This document shows, piece after piece, positions 1 to 7,194 of a DNA stretch of 64,000 nt. Origin of the DNA: Burkholderiaceae bacterium (GTDB lineage Bacteria; Pseudomonadota; Gammaproteobacteria; Burkholderiales; Burkholderiaceae_D); the NCBI GenBank assembly GCA_004298905.1, contig SCTK01000024.1, positions 24,157-88,156 of the forward strand. The letters are read 5' to 3'. Each line of letters starts with the position of its first letter. Position 1 is the stretch's first letter. The notes under the pieces are model-generated. The model saw only the letters and a list, made by a program, of their open reading frames with translations, made no database searches and had not been told where the DNA came from. Position numbers and translations under genes: made by a program.

Positions 1-405
1 TTCGCCTCGGCGCTGCCACCCGGGATGGTGCTCGTGCCGCCGTACGTCGCGCCGCCGTGGGTGGACGGCGGTAGGGCGTTCGACGAGTATGTGCGGACGC
101 ATCCGCTGCCGGCCGCGGACCCGGCGTCACCACCGTTCACCCGGGATCAGACGACGCTCCGCCAGGAACTGACCGCCCTACTGAACCGGCACAGCGTCGA
201 GCAATTCTCCGACACGCCGGACCATGTGCTCGCCCAGTACCTCATCGCGAGCCTGCGGGCCTACGAGAGTGCGGTTCAGGCGCGGACGGCGCTCGCGGCA
301 TACGACAACGGCGGGCATCTGCCGTCCGGCGGCGGCATCACCGTCAACATGACAGGCCAGTCGGTGCCAGTTACGCCGGCGCAGGGCGACCCGGGCCAGC
401 CGTGA
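1..405 (+). CDS. Hypothetical protein, 5'-truncated
   Basis: The reading frame is open from the first base of the window, so the gene begins upstream; the first internal ATG is at 25. The visible part is about 134 residues with a Pro-rich N-terminal stretch, a helical middle (around LTALLNRHSVEQFSD and ALRAYESA-like helices) and a Gly/Pro-rich tail. I do not recognise a family. It ends in a 4-base GTGA overlap with the next gene, so it is the first visible member of a plus-strand operon running to 5327. Confidence 0.6.
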   Translation, partial: FASALPPGMVLVPPYVAPPWVDGGRAFDEYVRTHPLPAADPASPPFTRDQTTLRQELTALLNRHSVEQFSDTPDHVLAQYLIASLRAYESAVQARTALAAYDNGGHLPSGGGITVNMTGQSVPVTPAQGDPGQP

Positions 406-851
406 TTACGGGCGAGGGTCTCTTGGTGCTGGTGGTGTCGGCTGAGATCGCCGCCGGGGCCGTGGTGGTTGGCTCGGTGGTGTGGATGCTCAGGTGGCGC
501 CGGCGTGAGGTGCGGGCCGCGGAGAGGCGTTGGCGGGCCAATAACCGGCGGGCTAAGGCGCGAGGGTGTCAATGTGGCGGGCCGGCCGAGTGTGTGCAGA
601 CGTACCCGGTGACTGGTCGGGTACCGATGGAATGGTGGACGTGCCGGGAGCATGAGGGCGTCACGGGGTGGGTGCGGTGCGGCGATGTGATGGTGCCGAC
701 GTACAAGAGGCCGACGCGGTGCGAGGGGTGCCCCGGGTCGTGCGGGTACAGCATTCGCGGTGGCGAGACGGAGCCTGACGAGTGGCATTGCGAGGCGGGT
801 CCGTATCCGACGGTGCCGGCTGCGCGGTTCGACGAGCGGGCGCGGCTGTGA
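402..851 (+). CDS. Cys-rich protein with N-terminal membrane anchor
   Basis: 149 residues. GTG start inside the GTGA overlap with the preceding gene. Residues about 6-29 form one hydrophobic helix followed by an Arg-rich (WRRREVRAAERRWR) segment. The rest carries about eight cysteines in paired arrangements (CQCGG, CREH, CEGCPGSC, HC) that could bind zinc. Known in general as an architecture of small actinophage membrane proteins; no function can be assigned from the sequence. Confidence 0.65.
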   Translation: MITGEGLLVLVVSAEIAAGAVVVGSVVWMLRWRRREVRAAERRWRANNRRAKARGCQCGGPAECVQTYPVTGRVPMEWWTCREHEGVTGWVRCGDVMVPTYKRPTRCEGCPGSCGYSIRGGETEPDEWHCEAGPYPTVPAARFDERARL

Positions 852-1048
852 CCGGGCTGGTGCCGGATTTCTCGGCGATGCTGCGGGCCGAGTTGGACGC
901 GGCGGGGGGCAACCCGTTCGCCGCGGTGTGCAGGCCGCGGCGGGTGATTTCGGCGGACGGTACGGAGTTCATCGGCCGCGTGGTGGTCGACGAGTACACG
1001 GGGCCGGGGTACGTGCACGACGGTGAGCGGTGGGTGGCTCAGTCGTGA
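848..1048 (+). CDS. Small hypothetical protein
   Basis: 66 residues from a GTG in the GTGA overlap at 848. The sequence has an SH3-like, beta-rich look in its second half (ISADGTEFIGRVVVDEYTG). No family recognised. Longer versions starting at 782 would overlap the previous gene extensively, so the coupled GTG is preferred. Confidence 0.6.
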   Translation: MTGLVPDFSAMLRAELDAAGGNPFAAVCRPRRVISADGTEFIGRVVVDEYTGPGYVHDGERWVAQS

Positions 1049-1082
1049 CCGCGCCGGAAGACCCGCAGTGCGGGCAGTCCGC

Positions 1083-1442
1083 GTGCCGTGGTCGCCGTAT
1101 GAGCAGCCCGTGCACCTCGGGCAGGCGGTAGCGATCCTCGGGGCGGGTTGGGCTGGGGCGGCTCAGGTTGGGATCGGTGGACAGCCCATTCCGGCGGCTT
1201 ATCCGCGGGTTCGCCCCGCCACTCCGCCGGCCGTGCTGGTGCACCGCCGCCGGCGGTGGTCGTGGGTGTGGCCGTGGCTGGTGGTGGTGTCGGCTACGGG
1301 CTGCGAGATATGGGCCGAGCATGTCGGGGTCGCGACGAGGCCGCTGCGGGCGGTGTTGTGTCTGATCGTGGCGGGCGTCGCGACGGTGCTGACGCTGCGC
1401 GCGAGGGCCGGCCGGAGCCGCTACCACGGAAAGGGCACCTGA
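1083..1442 (+). CDS. Small membrane protein, hypothetical
   Basis: About 119 residues if the GTG at 1083 is used; an in-frame GTG at 1023 overlaps the preceding gene, and a competing 28-codon frame from the GTG at 1045 ends at 1131, so the start is uncertain. The C-terminal half has an Arg patch (RRRRW) followed by two hydrophobic helices separated by a short loop. This frame is preferred to the other two because it keeps membrane-helix character. Function unknown. Confidence 0.5.
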   Translation: MPWSPYEQPVHLGQAVAILGAGWAGAAQVGIGGQPIPAAYPRVRPATPPAVLVHRRRRWSWVWPWLVVVSATGCEIWAEHVGVATRPLRAVLCLIVAGVATVLTLRARAGRSRYHGKGT

Positions 1443-1443
1443 C

Positions 1444-1980
1444 GTGAATCCCGTCTGGTCTTACCTGCTCGCGGCGACCGGGGTGACCGGACTACTGATC
1501 GCGGCGAACCGGCCACGGGTCGGTTACTGGTTCAACATCGCCGCGCAGGGCGCGTGGCTGGCGTACGCAATCGCGACCCGGCAGTGGGGTTTCCTGCTGT
1601 CCGTCGTCGCGTACACCGTGGCGTTCGCTCGGCTGCTACGCCGCGCGTACCGGACGGCTGACGTCAGTACCGCGGATCAACGTGCGGCGCTGCGGGACGA
1701 ACTCGTGCACCTCTGGCATGACCTGTCCATCGCCTGGAGCTATGAAAGCCGGGCGGACCCGCGCGAGTCGTCGTCGCGTTGCGAGGGGCTGATCGGTCGT
1801 ATCCATGCGATCACAAGGCTTGTGGGGCCGGTGTCCTCCGACGATGTGTCGATGCCGTTTCTGCTCACGGGCATGTATGAGCAGGTCCATGCCGGCATGG
1901 GGATCAGCGTGCAGGTGCCCGAGGAGACGCTGCGGAGGTGTCGCGAGTACGTCGCCAGCCAAAGGGCGCCGGCGTCGTGA
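1444..1980 (+). CDS. Membrane protein with three N-terminal helices
   Basis: 178 residues, GTG start 2 bases after the previous stop. Residues 5-70 contain three hydrophobic helices (YLLAATGVTGLLIAA, WFNIAAQGAWLAYAI, FLLSVVAYTVAFARLL) ending in a basic patch, a layout resembling half of a PnuC-like transporter or other small phage membrane proteins. The remaining 100 residues are soluble and helical with no motif I recognise. Function unknown. Confidence 0.65.
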   Translation: MNPVWSYLLAATGVTGLLIAANRPRVGYWFNIAAQGAWLAYAIATRQWGFLLSVVAYTVAFARLLRRAYRTADVSTADQRAALRDELVHLWHDLSIAWSYESRADPRESSSRCEGLIGRIHAITRLVGPVSSDDVSMPFLLTGMYEQVHAGMGISVQVPEETLRRCREYVASQRAPAS

Positions 1981-2207
1981 GCGCGCAGCGGGCCGGCGCG
2001 TTGGCGCTGCTACTCGCCGCAACGCTCGCGGGCTGCGGAGGTCCGTCGCCGAGGGTCGTCGGCAAGACTCACCCGGCGGCCGGCGTGTGGGAGTTGTGTA
2101 TCCGTGACGACGCCCATGGTGGGCGCGTCGACTGCCTCGATGTGCCCGAGGGGACATGGGACGACTACCGGGTCGGCGACCGCTGGCAGCCGTGGGTGGG
2201 TGCCTGA
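1977..2207 (+). CDS. Small lipoprotein
   Basis: 76 residues starting at the GTG in the GTGA overlap. The N-terminus is a textbook lipoprotein signal peptide: a short basic n-region, hydrophobic ALALLLAATLA, then a lipobox L-A-G-C with the lipidated Cys at about residue 20. The mature part is about 56 residues with two further cysteines. It should sit on the outer face of the membrane. Phage lipoproteins often act in superinfection exclusion; that role is only an inference here. Confidence 0.7.
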   Translation: MSAQRAGALALLLAATLAGCGGPSPRVVGKTHPAAGVWELCIRDDAHGGRVDCLDVPEGTWDDYRVGDRWQPWVGA

Positions 2208-2548
2208 TGGGCGTAGCCGTGAATCGCTCGGACCAGTGGTGCATCGGCGTGGACGAGTCGAGGTGTGGGCGGCTGCCGCATGGGCTGGCGCCCGCTGACG
2301 GCCCAGTGCCGCCGGTCGGTACGCCCGAGCGCGCGTGGTGGCAGCGCGGGGCGGCCGACGAGGCGCGCGCCCGCGACGAGGGGCTCAGCGGCAAGGTCAA
2401 AGAGTTCGTCAAGTACGCCGAGGCTCTTGCGGAGAATCGGCCGGGCGCGACGGCTGCCGAGTTGGCCGAGACGACGGCGTACGTGTTCGCCGGGCCGTTC
2501 ACGCTGCGGCGGGTGCTGCGCATGTGGTGGCGTTGGAGGCGGGTGTGA
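2207..2548 (+). CDS. Hypothetical protein
   Basis: 113 residues from an ATG overlapping the previous TGA (TGATG). The middle part is helical (VKEFVKYAEALAENRPGATAAELAE), and residues 85-113 look like a short helix-turn-helix-like or winged segment ending WWRWRRV. No family is recognised. It is translationally coupled on both sides. Confidence 0.6.
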   Translation: MGVAVNRSDQWCIGVDESRCGRLPHGLAPADGPVPPVGTPERAWWQRGAADEARARDEGLSGKVKEFVKYAEALAENRPGATAAELAETTAYVFAGPFTLRRVLRMWWRWRRV

Positions 2549-3078
2549 CTGCGCTCGTTGGTAGTGCGATGTTCGGGTGGCGGCCGCCGTTGGATTGCTG
2601 GGCGCCGGATTCCCCGCACCGCGACCATGCGGCCGGGGTGGCGTGGTGGGTGCCGGCGGGTACGGACGTGGCGTGGCCGACGTCGGCGGATGAGGCGCTC
2701 GACGGCGGGTGGCGCTACGCCGGGGCGGTCGGTGAGCGCGACGGGCTGCTCGCGCAGCTCGTGCCCGACGACCCACCGACGGGACTGGGTGACGGGTTGG
2801 GCGGCCCCTCCCCCTGGCGTATCCCGCCGCCGATGTCGCCGCGGCTGCTGGTGAGGTGGCGGGACCTGCACTTGCTGCCGCCAGCGGGCCTAGTCGTGGA
2901 CCTGGTGCTCGACCACCGAAACCAGCGTGAGCGCGTTGTGATGCCAGCGGCGCGGATCGGCCCTATGGACGCGAGTCTCAAGGCGGGTCAGCCGGCGACG
3001 GGGGTGTCCATTGTGGGCACTGACGGCGGCGCACCGTGGTCGGTTTACTACGACGCCGCCGAGCTGCGGGCGGAGTGA
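2545..3078 (+). CDS. Hypothetical protein
   Basis: 177 residues, GTG start in the GTGA overlap at 2545; a longer reading from 2335 would lie almost entirely on the preceding gene. The protein is Trp- and Pro-rich in its first half with a beta-rich C-terminal part (LVVDLVLDHRNQ, SIVGTDGGAPWSVYYDA). No known domain. Last of the strictly overlapping run; a 21-nt gap follows. Confidence 0.6.
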   Translation: MTALVGSAMFGWRPPLDCWAPDSPHRDHAAGVAWWVPAGTDVAWPTSADEALDGGWRYAGAVGERDGLLAQLVPDDPPTGLGDGLGGPSPWRIPPPMSPRLLVRWRDLHLLPPAGLVVDLVLDHRNQRERVVMPAARIGPMDASLKAGQPATGVSIVGTDGGAPWSVYYDAAELRAE

Positions 3079-3099
3079 CGCGGCCCGTATCGTGTGGTC

Positions 3100-3435
3100 A
3101 TGGTTGACCAGATACAGGTCGAGTGCGAGCACGACGACACGCACGCGGTGCCGTGCCTATCCAGGGATGGTGCGCGGGCGCTCGTGATGCCGGACCCGGC
3201 GCCGCTGGCCGAGGGCGACGAGCCGGTCGACGTTGAGGCGGTCACTCCCCCGGCGCCGGTATGTGGTGGCTGCGGCCTCGCACCGGTGGCGCGGCTGGTG
3301 GAGTTGGGCGTCACGGTGGGGCCTGCGGACCCGGATGGTCAGGCGGACCTGGTGCGGGCGGAATCGTTCGCGCGGGTGCCGGTCGGTTCGGTGACGCCGG
3401 ACGCGCCGCCGCACAGTGGCCTGACCATTGGTTAG
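3100..3435 (+). CDS. Hypothetical protein with CxxC pair
   Basis: 111 residues from ATG 3100 (a GTG at 3094 is equally possible). Acidic and Pro-rich, with CEHDDTHAVPC near the N-terminus and a CGGCG near residue 68, which may form one zinc site. The 3' end overlaps no confirmed start; the next gene probably begins at the GTG at 3449. Confidence 0.5.
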   Translation: MVDQIQVECEHDDTHAVPCLSRDGARALVMPDPAPLAEGDEPVDVEAVTPPAPVCGGCGLAPVARLVELGVTVGPADPDGQADLVRAESFARVPVGSVTPDAPPHSGLTIG

Positions 3436-3448
3436 TGCGGGTGGCGGC

Positions 3449-3718
3449 GTGAGCGCCCCGGACGAGTTCGCGGCCGTCATCGACACTGCTCGTGAGGCGT
3501 ACCGGCGTCGGGAGCTGTTCGACCAGGCGGTGCGCGGCGAGGTCGAGGTGCCGCTGTACACGGTGGGCGTCGGGCCGGAGGGCGAGTTCGTGGCCGAGCC
3601 CACCGGCGAAGCGTCAGATGACGACATGGCCGTGATCGCCGGGGACTGCCGCCGGGCGCCGCTCGCCGCAGCGTGGGCCCGACTCACCAGGAGACGTCCG
3701 GTCAGTTGGTCTCAGTAG
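3449..3718 (+). CDS. Hypothetical protein
   Basis: 89 residues from the GTG at 3449; a TTG at 3428 would add seven residues. The N-terminal 40 residues are helical (DEFAAVIDTAREAYRRRELFDQAV), followed by a small beta segment. No family recognised. Transcription probably ends after it at the hairpin near 3778. Confidence 0.5.
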   Translation: MSAPDEFAAVIDTAREAYRRRELFDQAVRGEVEVPLYTVGVGPEGEFVAEPTGEASDDDMAVIAGDCRRAPLAAAWARLTRRRPVSWSQ

Positions 3719-3777
3719 ACCATCGCGCACTGACAAGCGGTCTGACGATCGGCTAGACACCCCGTTGTGAGTGGCCG

Positions 3778-3794
3778 CACCCCTTGCGGGGGTG
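3778..3794 (+). terminator. Small GC hairpin, possible terminator
   Basis: CACCCC and GGGGTG arms around a short loop lie in the 177-nt gap before the next gene. The stem is GC-rich but no T-run follows, so this is a weak candidate. Confidence 0.35.
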
Positions 3795-3895
3795 ATGGCG
3801 GGTGGAGCGCGCCCGGGGCATGCCCGGCGGCCGATAACGTGCGGTAGCTGGCCCGTTGCGGTCGGTTGCATAGTGGCCGGTCCGGGGGGTGCGTT

Positions 3896-4330
3896 GTGGT
3901 GGTGGCGCGTGTCGCTGGGGGGCCCGAGGCGGTGCCGGCGGTGTGCCCGAGGTGCCGGCGCGGGGTCGCTGGCCGGGTAGGGGTGCTGATCGGGTACTGC
4001 CTTGGCTGCCACATGTTCGGTTGGGACACCCGCGATACGGGTGCCGAGTCGGCGTTGGGGCTGCGCGGGCGCATGTTCGATAAGGCGCGGGCGGCGGTGA
4101 TTCGCCCGCTGGGCCCGTTCTACGTGTACCCGGATGAGGGGTCGCGGGTGCGGGTGTGGGTGCCCGCAGCGGCGGCGTTGGAGGCTTGCGCGGCGATCGC
4201 CGGGGAGCTGTACCGGCGGGTCGCTGCGGTGAGGTCGGGTGCGGACCCGTTCAGCGGGTTGTGGTTGCGGTCGACGACGGTGCTTGAGGCGGCCTCTAGC
4301 GGTCGCGCGGTGTTGGAGGTTGTGCGTTGA
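3896..4330 (+). CDS. Zinc-ribbon-like hypothetical protein
   Basis: About 144 residues. I chose the GTG at 3896 because a GGGGGG ribosome-binding stretch lies a few bases upstream; a TTG at 3866 is the far limit. Near the N-terminus CPRC and, about 20 residues later, CLGC make a probable four-Cys zinc ribbon. The C-terminal half is a mixed alpha/beta segment with WVPAAAALEACAAIAGELYRR. No function is recognised. It couples to the next gene through a TTGA overlap. Confidence 0.55.
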   Translation: MVVARVAGGPEAVPAVCPRCRRGVAGRVGVLIGYCLGCHMFGWDTRDTGAESALGLRGRMFDKARAAVIRPLGPFYVYPDEGSRVRVWVPAAAALEACAAIAGELYRRVAAVRSGADPFSGLWLRSTTVLEAASSGRAVLEVVR

Positions 4331-4599
4331 GCACTGTGGATGTTGGTGTGCCGCCGGTTCTGGCGGGGATGCTGGCTGATGAGCGCTGGTCGCCGGAGGT
4401 CGTCGACGATGTGTGCCGCGCCGGCGCCATCGTGGACCTCGGCCGTAAGATCGCCGCCGCCGCGGAGCGCCGCCGCGCGGTCGGGGTTGCGGGTGTCGTA
4501 ACCCCCGCGCAGCGCATCGCCGAGCAGTTCGCTGACGCTGTGACGACGCGTAGCGAGATGGCCGAAGTGTTCGACCTGCCCGCCGGGCGGTCGTTATGA
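4327..4599 (+). CDS. Hypothetical protein
   Basis: 90 residues, mainly helical, from a TTG start that overlaps the preceding stop. Rare TTG starts inside coupled operons are plausible in actinophages. No domain recognised. It overlaps the next gene by ATGA, so the three genes 3896-5327 form one translational unit. Confidence 0.5.
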   Translation: MSTVDVGVPPVLAGMLADERWSPEVVDDVCRAGAIVDLGRKIAAAAERRRAVGVAGVVTPAQRIAEQFADAVTTRSEMAEVFDLPAGRSL

Positions 4600-5327
4600 C
4601 CGACGAAACGCAGCCCGAGCAGGGCCAGGCGCCGGCGCCGGTGTTCGCAGCGCTTGGGGAGCTGCTGCGCCGGTACCCGTGGGCGCTGGCCGTGCTGGTG
4701 GTGTTGGCCGGGGCGGTGGGTGCGTGGGCGCCGCACACGGTGCCGGCCGAGTACAGCGCGACGGGGCATGTGCTGCTCGTGCCCGCCGCGGCGACGGCAC
4801 ACAACCCGTGGGCCGGGTCGGGTGTGCTCGCGTTGGGGTCGACGGTTGTGGCCACGCCCGACCCGGCTGCGTCGGGTGGTGACCGGTCGGTGGTGCTTTC
4901 GCTGTCGATGGTGGCGCCGCCGGCGGCGATGGTGGAGGTACGCGCGACGACCCGGGTGTCGGCCGAGGCGGCGGCCCGGGCGGTGGTGCGGGTGCGGGAA
5001 TGGCTACTTGCGCAGGTGCTGCGGTTGCAGGCTGAGGCGTCCGTGACGGCGGCGGATCTGGTGCGGGCGCAACTCCCCGACGAGGTGGCGTCCCACCTGG
5101 ACACGACGGGTGGTCAGCGGCAGCTCGCCGGTGTGGTGTCGGCGGTGGGTGTGCTGGTGGTGGGTGTGCTCGGGGTGGCGGGGTTGGACCGGCTGCGGGG
5201 GCGGTGGCGTGGTCTGCCGCGCCAGCGGACCCGGCGGCGCCGTGGTGGTGGTTTCGCTGCGGGTGGTGTGGTGCGGCAGCGTACCGGCGCCGCAGACGCG
5301 CCGACCGAGTTTCTCCCCCGCGTCTAG
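4596..5327 (+). CDS. Wzz/chain-length-determinant-like membrane protein
   Basis: 243 residues. A hydrophobic helix at about 28-50 (WALAVLVVLAGAVGAWA) is followed by an extracytoplasmic region of about 120 residues and a second helix at about 173-193 (GVVSAVGVLVVGVLGVAG), then a basic Arg-rich cytoplasmic tail. This two-helix topology, with the first helix followed by a YSATGHVLLVP beta strand, is the layout of polysaccharide co-polymerases (Wzz family). No kinase domain is present. Its job on a phage element is unknown; envelope polysaccharide modification is an inference. The TAG stop overlaps the stop of the convergent gene. Confidence 0.55.
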   Translation: MTDETQPEQGQAPAPVFAALGELLRRYPWALAVLVVLAGAVGAWAPHTVPAEYSATGHVLLVPAAATAHNPWAGSGVLALGSTVVATPDPAASGGDRSVVLSLSMVAPPAAMVEVRATTRVSAEAAARAVVRVREWLLAQVLRLQAEASVTAADLVRAQLPDEVASHLDTTGGQRQLAGVVSAVGVLVVGVLGVAGLDRLRGRWRGLPRQRTRRRRGGGFAAGGVVRQRTGAADAPTEFLPRV

Positions 5328-6040
5328 AGCCGGTTCGTCCATCGGCTGCCCGGGCCCCGCGACACCTGGGCGGCAACGGGTGTGATGCCCGCGACTGGCA
5401 TGTCGTGCACGACCGAGGCGGGTATCCGCCCGCTGCGGGCCTGCTCGTCGAGGCGGCGGAGCTGCCACGCGACGGTGCGGGCGTCGTCGATCGCCCGGTG
5501 CTTGACGCCCCTACCGACGGGCGGGTTGAGTAGCGGCACCCCGAGGTGTTCGGCGTACTGGCGTATCTCATTGGTGCGGTCCGGGATTGCGGCGGGTTTC
5601 TTCGCCATGGGGCCCCAACAGGTCCAGCACAAACACACGTGGTCGTACGCGCCGCAGTCGGCCCACAGCTCCAGCGACCCGTCGCCGGGGGTGTCGAGTA
5701 GGAACTTGGCGACCTCGGCGGCGATCTGCCTGCGTGGCTTGACGTACGGCTCGCGGCGGTCGATGTCGGTGCGGCGCTGCGACATGTACCGCTGTTCGCG
5801 GGTGAAGGTCGGCAGGTGTGGCAGTACGTTTTCGGCGAGCCACGGGCGCGACGTGAGGCGTTCGATGCTGATGTCGGCGTTGATCGCGTAGTACTCGACG
5901 TCGGGGCCCGTCGCGGTCGCTGGGGCGCTGCGGGGTGGGAGCGCGTCGACGCGGACGACGCCGATGGACACCAACTCGATTGAGTGTCCGTCCTCGACGA
6001 ACTCCAGGTCGTAGGTGAGGCGCCGCGGTTTCGTGGTCAC
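5324..6040 (-). CDS. RNase AS-type 3'-5' exoribonuclease (Rv2179c-like)
   Basis: 238 residues from the GTG at 6040; the open frame runs further up but upstream residues look like noise. The N-terminus reads TYDLEFVEDGHSIELVSIGV, matching the RNase AS family: D-x-E for metal binding, then AYDHV in the middle and HRAIDD near residue 195, which together complete a DEDDh active site. Also typical are LPHLP and ELWADCGAYDH. Family members are Mg-dependent 3'-5' exoribonucleases acting on adenylate-containing RNA. This copy is longer than the usual roughly 170 residues, with inserts before the ELWA motif and a tail of about 40. It is convergent with the plus operon, stops overlapping. Confidence 0.85.
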   Translation of the reverse strand: MTTKPRRLTYDLEFVEDGHSIELVSIGVVRVDALPPRSAPATATGPDVEYYAINADISIERLTSRPWLAENVLPHLPTFTREQRYMSQRRTDIDRREPYVKPRRQIAAEVAKFLLDTPGDGSLELWADCGAYDHVCLCWTCWGPMAKKPAAIPDRTNEIRQYAEHLGVPLLNPPVGRGVKHRAIDDARTVAWQLRRLDEQARSGRIPASVVHDMPVAGITPVAAQVSRGPGSRWTNRL

Positions 6041-6097
6041 GGGCGTGACGGTACCGGCCGGGTGCGACGCGGTGGGGCGCCTCGCGGGGCACTCCCC

Positions 6098-6116
6098 CCG
6101 CCCGGTGTGCGGGCGG
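6098..6116. terminator. GC hairpin between the serine hydrolase and RNase genes
   Basis: Perfect 7-bp arms CCGCCCG and CGGGCGG around GTGTG, immediately downstream of the stop of the minus-strand hydrolase gene. On the plus strand TTTA follows. It probably ends or attenuates the hydrolase transcript. Confidence 0.45.
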
Positions 6117-6120
6117 TTTA

Positions 6121-6954
6121 CTACACGTCGCCGGTGGCGTGCAGGCCGAGCTGGTGGGCGACGCTCGCGCACGTGTCGGCGCCGCGGGTCAGGCCGAGGG
6201 TGGCCGGGTACACCATGAGCACGGCCAGCGACCAGGTGCCGGTGATGGCGAGGCACGCAATGTGCCATGTGTTGTCGTCGACGTGCAGCGTCCACCCGTT
6301 TTTGACCGCGACGCCGTTGTCGGTGTCGAGGCCGGCGGTGATGCCCCACCGGCCGGCGCGCAGGTGGCGCATTTCGTTGAGGATCCACGGCGTCCACGTC
6401 GGGCCGGCCGCGGCGCCGGTGGTGAGGCACACGCCGATGCGGGCGGCGTCGGCGGCGGTGACGCGGGTCAGTGACCACCAGCCGGGCACGGTCGTGGTGT
6501 CGGTGAGGTGGCACACGGCGGTGAGGCGGGTGATGGTGTCGGTGGCGCCGTTGGTTTCGTAGAGCTGCTGCGCGGCGGCGTCGTCGCTGTCGCGGATCAT
6601 GCGGCTGATCGTGGCGAGGTGCGCCGGCGTGGGGTGGGGGTGTCGGGTCAGGTCATCAGCGGCGAGCCACGGTTTGACCATGGATTCGGTCGTGTACCGG
6701 CCGGTGGTGTCGCCGCCGGCGCGTAGCAGCTTCCCCGTGACGGTGTTTGCAAGGGCCCACGCGGTCGCTGCGGGCACGGTGACGGTTGGGGTGGTGTCGG
6801 GTGTGGTGGTGGGGTGTTTCGCGGCCGCTGGCGGCGGTGCGGGGGTTGTGGTGAGGCCGGCCAGGGCTGCGGCGATCAGTACGGCGATGACGGCGCCGAG
6901 TGCGGTGCGGGTGACCCGGGTGGGGTAGCGCGGGGGTGTGCGGTGCCGACCCAT
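6121..6954 (-). CDS. Exported class A beta-lactamase-like serine hydrolase
   Basis: 277 residues. A basic N-terminus and hydrophobic helix (about 17-36) form a signal anchor, followed by a Pro/Thr-rich linker. The hydrolase part has S91-M-V-K94 (the SxxK nucleophile motif), S123-D-D (SDN-like) and K218-N-G (KTG-like), in the order and spacing of class A beta-lactamases and penicillin-binding hydrolases. The KTG Thr is replaced by Asn, and the motifs common in true beta-lactamases (E166 loop) are not evident, so hydrolysis of a peptidoglycan-type substrate or a non-lactamase role is more likely than resistance. Exported to the cell wall. Confidence 0.75.
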   Translation of the reverse strand: MGRHRTPPRYPTRVTRTALGAVIAVLIAAALAGLTTTPAPPPAAAKHPTTTPDTTPTVTVPAATAWALANTVTGKLLRAGGDTTGRYTTESMVKPWLAADDLTRHPHPTPAHLATISRMIRDSDDAAAQQLYETNGATDTITRLTAVCHLTDTTTVPGWWSLTRVTAADAARIGVCLTTGAAAGPTWTPWILNEMRHLRAGRWGITAGLDTDNGVAVKNGWTLHVDDNTWHIACLAITGTWSLAVLMVYPATLGLTRGADTCASVAHQLGLHATGDV

Positions 6955-7194
6955 CCCTGTGACGGTAGGTGACTGGTCGGCGACGGTGCGTTACAGCGGC
7001 TGGGGGTTCGCCGGATCGGGTGGTGCTCGGCGGATCGGACGCGGCGGGTGCGGGTGCGGTCGTATGTTCGGAGTTGCCATCGAACCGCGGGGATCGGTCG
7101 AGGGGCACCGGGTGATCGTGGCGCTGATTGGCGCGCTGCCTTCCCCCCGGTCGGATTTTCGCGTACATGCCGCGACCCCGGTGCCCGTCGATCA
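6955..7194. other. 240-bp intergenic stretch
   Basis: Lies between two minus-strand genes and should hold the promoter of the serine hydrolase gene. I see no copy of the TGACAAATGGTTGCG element, no strong hairpin and no credible gene. Confidence 0.4.
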
